A DNA stretch of 5,530 bases from Actinomycetes bacterium (GCA_009785885.1 WQUE01000127.1:1-5530), one strand, 5' to 3'. Shown: positions 1 through 5,513, counted from the stretch's first letter. A program made the numbers and translations. Notes: generated by a model not told the origin, from the sequence alone.

Positions 1-587
1 ACGGCCGCGCTGGAGGCGACGCGGCGCACCCCGTACGCCCCCAGCAGCCCGGCCAGCGCCTCGGCCTGGCGTGCACCGCGCGGCGCGAGCGGACGTTTCA
101 CATCGGGCACCCCGGCGGGCCACTCGAACCGGTCCATCGCCTTCGCGTGCCGCACGACCACGAACGGCACGCTGGGCCGCCCCGCAGCGGCCGCGCGCTC
201 AACCAGGTCGGCCTCGTCGGCATACGTCAACCGGGACCGGACGCCCGGCAACGGCAGCCAGCGCACCTCGTCGACCTCGGCGGGGTTCGCGACGGGCCCG
301 GCCGTGGCGGCGGCAGCCAGGCGCGCCAGCCACCACGACACCTGTTTGGTCGCCGCGCCGACCGTGTACGACACCACGCCGAGCGGTTGGGACAGGCCGT
401 CCGGCACGTACCCGGTTTCCTCGGCGAACTCGCGGACGGCCGCAACCGGCAGCAGCTCCCCGCCGTCCGGCTTGCCCTTCGGCAGCGTCCAGTCGTCGTA
501 GGCGGGACGGTGGACCACGAGCACCTCGCGGTCGGCGCCCTCACCGCGCAGCGCAACCGCACCCGCGGCCAACAGATCAGTGGGCAT
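1..587 (-). CDS. mutT1: MutT1-like Nudix hydrolase with C-terminal histidine-phosphatase domain (3' end outside window)
   Basis: Partial gene: 195 codons are visible and the reading frame runs off the left edge. Residues 1-135 form a Nudix domain. Its Nudix box (G38, E44, R52-E53, E56-E57, G59) fits GX5EX7REUXEEXGU, with Phe54 and Tyr60 in the hydrophobic positions; E53, E56 and E57 would bind Mg2+. A histidine-phosphatase domain starts near residue 140 with FVVVRHAK (R146, H147; His147 is the expected phospho-acceptor) and continues with RPLAPRGARQAEAL and a SSAA segment. This two-domain order is that of mycobacterial MutT1 (about 310-320 residues), which removes phosphate from 8-oxo-(d)GTP to keep oxidised guanine out of DNA and RNA, and also acts on dinucleoside polyphosphates. 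By that comparison about 120 residues are missing. The start at 587 is preceded by GAGGAG with a 6-nt spacer. It is divergent from the aldo/keto reductase gene. The family call is firm; the exact substrate is inferred. Confidence 0.88.
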   Translation of the reverse strand, partial: MPTDLLAAGAVALRGEGADREVLVVHRPAYDDWTLPKGKPDGGELLPVAAVREFAEETGYVPDGLSQPLGVVSYTVGAATKQVSWWLARLAAAATAGPVANPAEVDEVRWLPLPGVRSRLTYADEADLVERAAAAGRPSVPFVVVRHAKAMDRFEWPAGVPDVKRPLAPRGARQAEALAGLLGAYGVRRVASSAA

Positions 588-690
588 GATGAACTCCTCG
601 CGGGGTGATAGGGCTGTACCACCGGGGGAACCATCGTGCGACAAGGGGGGATCGTTCCGATGGCCGACCGCGTGGGTAGTGCTGGGCACC

Positions 691-696
691 ACGTTA
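691..696 (-). promoter_or_regulatory. Weak candidate -10 box for the mutT1-like gene
   Basis: Reading leftwards, TAACGT fits the loose actinobacterial TANNNT pattern and would give a 5' leader of roughly 95 nt to the start at 587. No convincing -35 box is visible, and no better -10 lies closer to the gene (TATCAC at 610-605 lacks the final T). This is only the best match in the interval. Confidence 0.15.
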
Positions 697-766
697 GCGC
701 ATCATGGCCGGGCTCGGCCACTGCCCGAGGCGTGGCCCGCAGGCCGGGCGTCGTTGCGTCAAGGCC

Positions 767-772
767 TATCCT
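767..772 (+). promoter_or_regulatory. Candidate -10 box of the aldo/keto reductase gene
   Basis: TATCCT matches the TANNNT -10 pattern of actinobacterial housekeeping sigma factors. Transcription would begin near 779, leaving a leader of about 20 nt that carries the GAGAGGGG ribosome-binding site ahead of ATG 799. No -35 box stands at 16-18 bp; the nearby TTGCGT at 754-759 is only 7 bp away. The rest of 588-798 shows nothing else I can support. Confidence 0.35.
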
Positions 773-798
773 GAGAAAGACGATCCGAGAGGGGAACC

Positions 799-1623
799 AT
801 GAGCGCATTGACGGAGCATTTCAGGCTGACGGACGGACGGAGCATCCCGAAGATCGGTTTCGGCACGTGGCAGACGCCTGACGACGTCGCCCCGGAGGCC
901 GTCCGGACGGCGATCGAGGCGGGCTACACCCACATCGACACCGCGCGGGCGTACGAGAACGAGGCGGGCGTCGGGACGGGGTTGCGCGCCGCCGGCATCG
1001 CCCGGGAGCACGTGTTCGTCACGACGAAGGTGCCCGCCCAGTTCAAGAGCTACGACGAGGCGAAGGCCGCGATCGACACGTCCCTGAAGGAGCTGGACCT
1101 CGGCTACATCGACCTGCTGCTCATCCACGCCCCCAAGCCGTGGCCGCAGATGTTCACCGACGGCGCGCCCCGCTACTTCGACGAGAACCTGGACGTGTGG
1201 CTTGCGATGGAGAAGGCGTACGCCCGGGGGGACGTGAGATCGCTCGGCGTGTCCAACTTCGACGTGGCCGACATCCAGAACATCACGAGCCGCGGCGACG
1301 TCGCCCCCGTCGTGAACCAGATCCGGTTCCACGTCGGGCACACGCAGCCGGCCGTGACCGCGTACTGCCAGTCGCACGGGATCGTCGTCGAGGCGTACTC
1401 CCCGCTCGGCACGGGCAAACTGCTCGGCCAGCCGGATCTGGTGGCGATGGCCGCCCGGTACGACGTGAGCGTCGCGCAACTGTGCATCCGCTACACGCTG
1501 CAGAAGGACACGCTGCCGCTGCCGAAGTCGACGCATGCGGAGTTCATCAGGGCGAACACGCAGGTGGACTTCCTGATCGCCGACGCCGACATGGCCACCC
1601 TCGACGCCCTGACGGTCAGCTGA
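799..1623 (+). CDS. Aldo/keto reductase, 2,5-diketo-gluconate reductase-like class
   Basis: This encodes a complete 274-residue cytosolic oxidoreductase of the (beta/alpha)8-barrel AKR superfamily, which reduces aldehydes and ketones with NAD(P)H. The full catalytic tetrad is present: D47, Y52, K77, H110. Family landmarks follow in order: KIGFGTW (18-24), the GYTHIDTA strand (42-49), DLLLIH (105-110), GVSNF (150-154), VNQI (172-175), EAYSPLG (198-204) and LPKS (241-244). The length matches bacterial members annotated as 2,5-diketo-D-gluconate reductases, a class with broad and poorly predictable substrates. In the C-terminal cofactor segment K243, S244 and N253 are kept, but the positions usually held by Arg and Glu are F249 and A252, so a preference for NADPH is doubtful. 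The start is supported by GAGAGGGG about 5 nt upstream. The gene stands alone, divergent from the mutT1-like gene and convergent with the DsbA-like gene. Family certain, substrate unknown. Confidence 0.94.
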   Translation: MSALTEHFRLTDGRSIPKIGFGTWQTPDDVAPEAVRTAIEAGYTHIDTARAYENEAGVGTGLRAAGIAREHVFVTTKVPAQFKSYDEAKAAIDTSLKELDLGYIDLLLIHAPKPWPQMFTDGAPRYFDENLDVWLAMEKAYARGDVRSLGVSNFDVADIQNITSRGDVAPVVNQIRFHVGHTQPAVTAYCQSHGIVVEAYSPLGTGKLLGQPDLVAMAARYDVSVAQLCIRYTLQKDTLPLPKSTHAEFIRANTQVDFLIADADMATLDALTVS

Positions 1624-1647
1624 GCTAGGACGACTTGCCGGGCGTCG
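1602..1647. terminator. Possible shared stem spanning the two convergent stop codons
   Basis: CGACGCCC (1602-1609) and GGGCGTCG (1640-1647) are perfect inverted repeats, extendable by one G-T wobble, enclosing 30 nt that contain both stop codons and the palindrome TCAGCTGA (1616-1623). It could end transcription in both directions where the genes meet, but the loop is long, there is no T tract, and an 8-bp match is not rare in GC-rich DNA. Confidence 0.25.
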
Positions 1648-2575
1648 GCGTCGCGGCGGCCTTCTGCTGCTGGACGAGCTGCTGCAGGCCGGCAAGCAGG
1701 TCGGATGTGCTGATCGGGGTGACCGCCGATGCGCCGGACTGCAGGTCGAAGTTCGCCTTCAGGCCATTGACGAAGAACGCCGGGGTGCCGTTCACGCCGG
1801 CGGCGGACGCCTCCTGCTCCATCGCGGTCACGGTCGCAGCGGAGGCCTTCGTGTCGTAGCAGCTCTGGAACGTCGCCAAGGCGTCCCCGGTGATCCCGGC
1901 CTGGGTTGCGAACGTCGTCCGCAACTGCTCGTCGGTGAAGCCGACACCTTCGGCGGGCTGGTTGCGGAACACGGTGCTGTGGTAGGTCCAGAACGCCCCC
2001 ACCTGGTTGGCGCACGCGGCCGCCTGCGCCGCGCGCTCGGACGAGTCGTTCTTGATGATCGCATCCCCGACCATCGTGCGCAGGTGGATGCGCAGGTCGA
2101 TGTCGCCGGTCGCCGACAGCTGGCCCAGCGCGTCGCCGTAGATCTGCTCCGCCCGGGCGCACCACGGGCACTGGTAGTCGTCGTGGATCTCGACGACGGG
2201 CACCCCCGGCTTCACCGTCGTTGGGTTCACCTGGATGTAGTTCTTGAAGTAGATGGGCGTCGGCGGGGCGGTCGTCGTGGGCGTGGACGGCGCCGTGGTG
2301 TCCTGGTTCGCCGGATTCGTGGCGACCGTCTGCGCGGCCGGCCGCAGGGCGAGCACGACGACGGCCACCGCGAGGCCCACCGCGATCGCCGCGACAACCG
2401 CGAACGCGGCCTGCCAGGCGCCGGTTGCGGCGCGGATCGCGTCCCTCACGACCGGCGGTTGCTCCGGCCCGGGCGTCTCCGGCGGTGTCTTCGCGGGCGT
2501 CACCGCCTTCCCGGCGCCGTCCCGTGGTGCCTTGGGTTGCGCCTGCTTGCCTGTCGGATCCGGCGCGTCGGCCAT
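1625..2575 (-). CDS. Membrane-anchored DsbA-like thiol-disulfide oxidoreductase
   Basis: A 316-residue protein. Residues 1-55 are a polar tail rich in Pro, Lys and Ala, presumably cytoplasmic. A hydrophobic segment at about 56-77 is followed by a Thr/Pro/Asn-rich linker (about 83-107) and an extracytoplasmic thioredoxin-fold domain (about 110-300). The active site is CPWC (C136, C139) after EIHDDYQ, and the cis-proline loop is GVNGTP (P265 in T264-P265) followed by AFFVNG. The helical insertion holds two more cysteines, C188 and C239, which could form a structural disulfide. This is the DsbA/DSBA-like family that makes or rearranges disulfides in secreted proteins; whether it acts as oxidase or isomerase cannot be told here, and no VKOR or DsbB partner is in the window. 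The frame stays open upstream of 2575, but this ATG has AAGGGA 6 nt before it and a TAGGCT box at a fitting distance. Confidence 0.9.
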   Translation of the reverse strand: MADAPDPTGKQAQPKAPRDGAGKAVTPAKTPPETPGPEQPPVVRDAIRAATGAWQAAFAVVAAIAVGLAVAVVVLALRPAAQTVATNPANQDTTAPSTPTTTAPPTPIYFKNYIQVNPTTVKPGVPVVEIHDDYQCPWCARAEQIYGDALGQLSATGDIDLRIHLRTMVGDAIIKNDSSERAAQAAACANQVGAFWTYHSTVFRNQPAEGVGFTDEQLRTTFATQAGITGDALATFQSCYDTKASAATVTAMEQEASAAGVNGTPAFFVNGLKANFDLQSGASAVTPISTSDLLAGLQQLVQQQKAAATPTPGKSS

Positions 2576-2600
2576 GGCTCGTCCCTTCGTCGTTTCCCGT

Positions 2601-2606
2601 AGCCTA
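2601..2606 (-). promoter_or_regulatory. Candidate -10 box of the DsbA-like gene
   Basis: TAGGCT on the minus strand (2606 to 2601) fits the actinobacterial TANNNT -10 pattern. The predicted start of transcription near 2594 leaves a leader of about 19 nt, just enough for the AAGGGA ribosome-binding site before ATG 2575. No -35 consensus is visible at 16-18 bp. Confidence 0.45.
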
Positions 2607-2619
2607 CCGCGTCGGCCCA

Positions 2620-2650
2620 GTGGGGACGGACGCGGCGGGACGCTCCCCAC
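2620..2650. repeat. Inverted repeat GTGGGGA-N17-TCCCCAC in the divergent promoter region
   Basis: Two perfect 7-bp arms (2620-2626 and 2644-2650) lie between the divergent TAGGCT boxes and cover the expected -35 region of the DsbA-like gene. The arms are 24 bp apart centre to centre, so a dimeric regulator could bind similar faces of the helix. It could equally be chance in GC-rich DNA; no regulator gene is nearby to support it. Confidence 0.25.
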
Positions 2651-2685
2651 CTCGGACGGGTGTGGCGGGCGGGGGCCGCGCCCAC

Positions 2686-2691
2686 TAGGCT
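2686..2691 (+). promoter_or_regulatory. Candidate -10 box of the PTS IIB-IIC operon
   Basis: TAGGCT, the same hexamer found before the DsbA-like and alpha/beta hydrolase genes, stands 122 nt before the IIB start. Transcription would begin near 2698 and give a leader of about 116 nt, long for this window, where other predicted leaders are 0-20 nt. No -35 consensus is seen, which may mean a weak or activator-dependent promoter. Confidence 0.45.
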
Positions 2692-2699
2692 GGGGCGTA

Positions 2700-2716
2700 G
2701 GCACGCCTGCCGTGCC
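2700..2716 (+). repeat. Inverted repeat GGCACG-CCTGC-CGTGCC at the predicted transcript start
   Basis: Perfect 6-bp arms with a 5-nt centre lie within the first bases after the predicted start near 2698. The element could be a repressor operator overlapping the start site, or a 5' stem that protects the mRNA. Position is the main argument; the sequence matches no operator I recognise. Confidence 0.3.
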
Positions 2717-2736
2717 CCGACCCCTGCGAGGCAACC

Positions 2737-2817
2737 ATGCACGTGCCGCCCCCCGACACTGCCACCCGGCAGCGTGTCGCCGTGCCCGTCCACCGCGCAG
2801 GAAGGAGGAACCCATGA
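2737..2817 (+). CDS. Putative 26-codon leader ORF overlapping the PTS IIB start (ATGA)
   Basis: ATG at 2737, preceded by GAGG with a 5-nt spacer, opens a 26-codon frame beginning MHVPPPDTATRQR and ending in TGA at 2815-2817. The stop overlaps the IIB start codon (2814-2816) as ATGA, the usual geometry of translational coupling. The peptide has a Pro-Pro-Pro run at residues 4-6, the kind of sequence at which ribosomes pause without EF-P, and several Arg/His residues. It is too short for composition to prove coding, and IIB has its own strong ribosome-binding site within the last codons of this ORF. It matches no known leader peptide that I recognise. Confidence 0.3.
   Translation: MHVPPPDTATRQRVAVPVHRAGRRNP
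2754..2779 (+). promoter_or_regulatory. Leader RNA hairpin upstream of PTS IIB
   Basis: CGACACTGCC (2754-2763) pairs with GGCAGCGTGTCG (2768-2779) across an ACCC loop, giving ten base pairs interrupted by a 2-nt CG bulge. It sits inside the putative leader ORF and ends 22 nt before the AAGGAGG ribosome-binding site, so a ribosome translating the leader would melt it. No T tract follows, so it is not an ordinary intrinsic terminator. A role in translation control or mRNA stability is inference. Confidence 0.3.
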
Positions 2818-3104
2818 AGATCATCACCGTGTGCGGGATGGGCATCGGTACCTCCGCCCTGCTCCGGATGACAACGGTGAACGCCCTGCGTGCCCTCGGC
2901 GTGGAGCACCAGTGCGAGGTCCTGTCCGCCGACATCGGGACGGCGCGCACCGTCGCCACCCCGCTCGACGTCGTGTTCACGTCCGCCGCGGTGGCCCAGC
3001 GCATGGGGCCGGTGCCGGCACGCGTCGTGATCATCCGCGACTCGACGAACCTCGCCGAGATCACCGCCCACGTCGCCGACCTGGCCTCGCCGCGCGCCCG
3101 CTAG
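2814..3104 (+). CDS. ulaB: PTS enzyme IIB, ascorbate (Ula/Sga) type
   Basis: A complete 96-residue cytosolic phosphocarrier, close to the roughly 100 residues usual for UlaB. The N-terminal strand MKIITVCGMGIGTSALLRM contains the phosphorylation cysteine C7 in the CGxGxGTS loop characteristic of lactose/ascorbate-type IIB proteins. The later segment LDVVFTSAAVAQRM fits the next strand of the fold, where a target helix follows the phosphate loop. It takes phosphate from a IIA histidine and passes it to the substrate bound by IIC. The start is fixed by AAGGAGG (2802-2808) 5 nt before ATG. The IIC gene follows after 33 bases, so the two are surely co-transcribed. The transported compound is inferred from family only: L-ascorbate or a related sugar acid. 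No IIA gene is in the window. Confidence 0.92.
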   Translation: MKIITVCGMGIGTSALLRMTTVNALRALGVEHQCEVLSADIGTARTVATPLDVVFTSAAVAQRMGPVPARVVIIRDSTNLAEITAHVADLASPRAR

Positions 3105-3137
3105 GGTGGTCACGGCCCCGAAGGAAGAAGGAACCCG

Positions 3138-4595
3138 ATGCCCGTCGCGGGCTTCATCGGCCAGCAGATACTCGCCGTACCGGCGTACCTGATCGGGGCG
3201 GTCACGGCGATCGGGCTGATCGTCCTCCGGCGGAAGGCCACGCAGGTGATCGGCGGCGCGCTGAAGGCCGCGCTGGGCTATCTGGTGATCGGCGTGGGGG
3301 TGGGCGTGGTCACCGCGGCGCTGGGGCCGGCCGGCGCCCTGGTGGTGCGCATGCTCGGGGTGGACGGGGTCGTCCCGCCCGAGGCGTCCCCGCTCGGGTT
3401 GATCTCGGCGGAGTACGGCGCGCAGGCCGCGTACGTCCTGCTGCTCGGGTTCGTCGTGATGCTGGTGTTGGCGCGCGTGACCCCGCTGCGGTACGTGTTC
3501 CTCACCGGCCACCACATGGTGTTCATGGCCGTGACGCTGACGGTGCTGCTGACGGGGGGGCTGCCGCAGGCGTCGTGGCTGGTCGTCGTGGTCGGCGGTT
3601 TCCTGCTCGGCGTGGCGATGGTCGTGATGCCGGCGCTCGCCCACCCGTTCACACGGAAGGTCACCGGCGACGACACGATCGCGATCGGCCACTTCGGGAC
3701 GATGGGCTTCATCGCCGCCGGCTTCACCGGCTGGGTCGTCGGGAAGAAGAGCCCGTCGGCCGATGACATCGTGTGGCCGCGGAGCCTGCGTTTCCTGCGG
3801 GAGCCGATGCTGGCGATGGCATCGTCGATGGTGGTGTTGTACCTGGTCGTGGCCGTGTGGGGCCTGTTCGCGGTGCCGTTCCCGGATGCGGCGGCGGTGT
3901 TCGGCGCCTCACCGGACGGTGCGGGCGCGTACCTCGCGGCCGCGTTCGCGCAGGCGTTGCAGTTCGGCGTCGGCACGGCGATCGTGATGTTCGGCGCGAA
4001 GACCGTCCTGGGCGAGATCGTCCCGGCGTTCGACGGCTTGGCGGCCCGGCTCGTCCCCGGCGCGAAGCCGGCCCTGGACATCCCGCTGTTCTTCCGGTAC
4101 GCCCCGAACGCCGTGCTGATCGGGTTCGTCGGGTCGTTCCTCGGCGGGCTGGCGACGCTCGTCGTCCTCACGCTCTGGCTCGGGCCCGCGTTCGGCCTTG
4201 TCGTGGTCCTGCCGGGCATGGCGATGCACTTCTTCAGCGGCGGCGGGGCGGGCGTGTACGGCAACGCGACGGGCGGACGCCTCGGCGCCCTGTGTGGCGG
4301 CTTCGTGAACGGGGTGATGGTCAGCGTCGTCACCGCGTTCCTGCTCATGCTCGTGCACCGCGCGGGGTTCCCGGGCAACCTCGTCGGCGGCGCGGACCTC
4401 GGCTGGTTCGGCTCCGCGATCGGGCTCGGCCTGGACGGCGGGCCCGTGCTCGGGGTGATCGTCGACGTCCTGCTCGGCTGTTCGATGATCTTCGGCGCGT
4501 CCACGTACCAGCGGCTGCTCACCGACCGCGGCTGGACGCCAGGCATCATGCGCGAGTACGCGCTGATGCGCCGCGGCGGCACGTTCGCGGGATAA
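3138..4595 (+). CDS. ulaA: PTS enzyme IIC, ascorbate (UlaA/SgaT) type permease
   Basis: A complete 485-residue membrane permease, slightly longer than E. coli UlaA (about 465), which has 11 transmembrane helices in a dimer. Hydrophobic spans are visible at about 10-30, 44-62, 96-113, 119-140, 146-167, 184-201, 226-247, 265-286, 322-349, 352-366, 383-406 and 435-453, some of them probably re-entrant. UlaA-family landmarks are FTRKVTGDD (171-179), GHFGTMGF (184-191), GEIVPAFDGL (292-301), LVPGAKPALDIP (305-316), YAPNAVLIGF (321-330) and GVYGNATGGRLGA (372-384). It moves the substrate across the membrane while phospho-IIB phosphorylates it. GAAGGA lies 5 nt before the ATG, and IIB ends 33 bases upstream. 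The TAA stop lies inside the 5' edge of a strong hairpin. Family is certain; ascorbate itself as substrate is likely but unproven, since no ulaG, ulaD, ulaE or ulaF genes accompany it. Confidence 0.93.
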   Translation: MPVAGFIGQQILAVPAYLIGAVTAIGLIVLRRKATQVIGGALKAALGYLVIGVGVGVVTAALGPAGALVVRMLGVDGVVPPEASPLGLISAEYGAQAAYVLLLGFVVMLVLARVTPLRYVFLTGHHMVFMAVTLTVLLTGGLPQASWLVVVVGGFLLGVAMVVMPALAHPFTRKVTGDDTIAIGHFGTMGFIAAGFTGWVVGKKSPSADDIVWPRSLRFLREPMLAMASSMVVLYLVVAVWGLFAVPFPDAAAVFGASPDGAGAYLAAAFAQALQFGVGTAIVMFGAKTVLGEIVPAFDGLAARLVPGAKPALDIPLFFRYAPNAVLIGFVGSFLGGLATLVVLTLWLGPAFGLVVVLPGMAMHFFSGGGAGVYGNATGGRLGALCGGFVNGVMVSVVTAFLLMLVHRAGFPGNLVGGADLGWFGSAIGLGLDGGPVLGVIVDVLLGCSMIFGASTYQRLLTDRGWTPGIMREYALMRRGGTFAG

Positions 4596-4639
4596 GGAAG
4601 TGAGTTAAGCCGCGTGTATGCGGCTCAACTCACTTCCTT
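4594..4639. terminator. Long-stem bidirectional terminator between convergent genes
   Basis: Arms 4594-4613 and 4620-4639 can form a 20-bp stem with 19 Watson-Crick pairs, one A-C mismatch (4607/4626) and a 6-nt GTGTAT loop. It begins inside the TAA stop of the IIC gene and ends 10 bases before the stop of the opposing hydrolase gene, so it can end both transcripts. No T run follows on the plus strand; tail-less terminators of this kind are common in actinobacteria. The outer stem is richer in A/T than its surroundings. Confidence 0.8.
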
Positions 4640-4649
4640 GGGGCGGGAA

Positions 4650-5513
4650 TCAGCCGGGGACCACCGCCCGGGCCAGGTCGTCGACCTGATCGGCCAGGTA
4701 CGGACCGACCCACAGGGCGTCGTTGTGGTCGGCGCCGGGCACGACGACGTACGCGTGCAGCTGCGGCGCCCGGTGGGCGACCGTGGCCGACTGGGGCTCC
4801 GGGACGAGCGAGTCGGCGCTGCCGGCCAGCACCGTGACGGGCACGTGCACGGCGGGCAGGTACGTCAGGGTCTCGAACCGGTCGCGCACCAGCCGGCCCG
4901 GAAGCCACGGGTACAGGACCTTGGCCATGTCCACCAGGCTCGTGAACGGGGAGCGCAGCAGCACGCCGGCGGGCGGGTCCGTCGTGGCCAGCCGCACCGC
5001 GACGGACGTCCCCAGGGACTCCCCGACGTACAGCGTCCGGCTCGCGGCGAAGCCATGCTCGCGCAGGTAAGTGGCGGCCGCGCGGGCGTCCCGGGCGAGC
5101 CCCGTCTCGGACGGACGTCCCGGGTTGCCGCCGTAGCCCCGGTAGTCGACCAGCAGCGTCGTGTAGCCACGATCCGCCAGGGCCTTTGCGGCGGACACCC
5201 GCAGCGCCCGGTTGCCGCCGTTGCCGGGCAGGAACAGGCAGGCGATGTGCTTGTCGGGGGCGGTTGTCGGGGCGATCAACCAGGCGTGCAGGGTCAGGCC
5301 GTCCTCGGTGGTGAAGGCGACGTCCGTCCCACCGGGGACGCGGCCCGCGATCGGCCCGGGGTCGGTGCGGTCGGGGTAGTACACCAGCGCGCGCTGGCCG
5401 AACGCGACCGTGGCGCCCAGGGCGAGCACGACCGCGCCCACGACGACCAGCGTGATCACGGCCCGTCGGCGGCGTCGCGGACGGGACCTCGCCGGGGGCT
5501 CGGGTGTCGTCAT
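4650..5513 (-). CDS. Membrane-anchored alpha/beta hydrolase, BEM46/ABHD13-like
   Basis: A complete 287-residue protein. An Arg-rich N-terminus (R9-R17) precedes one hydrophobic helix (about 18-38), which by the positive-inside rule leaves the tail inside the cell and the catalytic domain outside. It could also be an uncleaved signal anchor; no lipobox is seen. The alpha/beta-hydrolase fold has the oxyanion-hole region FLPGNGGN (94-101), the DYRGYGGNPGRPSE segment (123-136), the nucleophile elbow GESLGT (S166), the acid in GSADSLVP (D234) and the histidine in GADHND (H263). This arrangement is typical of BEM46/ABHD13-like serine hydrolases, which act on esters or lipids and whose natural substrates are mostly unknown. 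Only a weak AGG precedes the start, but a TAGGCT box sits so close that leaderless translation from ATG 5513 is plausible. It is monocistronic as far as the window shows. Confidence 0.9.
   Translation of the reverse strand: MTTPEPPARSRPRRRRRAVITLVVVGAVVLALGATVAFGQRALVYYPDRTDPGPIAGRVPGGTDVAFTTEDGLTLHAWLIAPTTAPDKHIACLFLPGNGGNRALRVSAAKALADRGYTTLLVDYRGYGGNPGRPSETGLARDARAAATYLREHGFAASRTLYVGESLGTSVAVRLATTDPPAGVLLRSPFTSLVDMAKVLYPWLPGRLVRDRFETLTYLPAVHVPVTVLAGSADSLVPEPQSATVAHRAPQLHAYVVVPGADHNDALWVGPYLADQVDDLARAVVPG

Noticed and set aside
627..663. Loose inverted repeats (GGAAC/GTTCC and CCATCG/CGATGG) between the mutT1-like and AKR genes.
   Set aside because: The two pairs interleave rather than forming one nested structure, and arms of 5-6 bp at this spacing are expected by chance.
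580..881. Small plus-strand frames starting at 580 and 636 in the mutT1-AKR intergenic region.
   Set aside because: They run into the AKR gene in the wrong frame, have no convincing ribosome-binding site and show no recognisable motif.
766..1695. A long minus-strand frame opposite the aldo/keto reductase.
   Set aside because: It is Arg/Val/Asp-rich with no motif, and it overlaps a gene with an intact catalytic tetrad. It arises from high GC at third positions.
2667..2683. GGGCG-N7-CGCCC inverted repeat near the expected -35 region of the PTS promoter.
   Set aside because: Only 5 bp of pure G/C in a very GC-rich stretch; too likely by chance to annotate.
2576..3064. Upstream in-frame extension of the DsbA-like gene, antisense to the IIB gene.
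   Set aside because: The extended part is low-complexity and covers the divergent promoters and IIB. ATG 2575 has a good ribosome-binding site and a suitable -10 box.
3278..4582. A 434-codon open frame antisense to the IIC gene, rich in Thr, Pro, Ser and Arg.
   Set aside because: Its composition is what reading a GC-rich membrane-protein gene backwards gives; there is no family motif, and the plus strand holds a clear UlaA-type permease.
799..4595. A possible ascorbate-related cluster linking the 2,5-diketo-gluconate-reductase-like AKR with the ascorbate-type PTS.
   Set aside because: The AKR is a separate unit, divided from the PTS operon by an opposing DsbA-like gene, and AKR substrate annotation at this level is unreliable. 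Nearness alone does not support a pathway.
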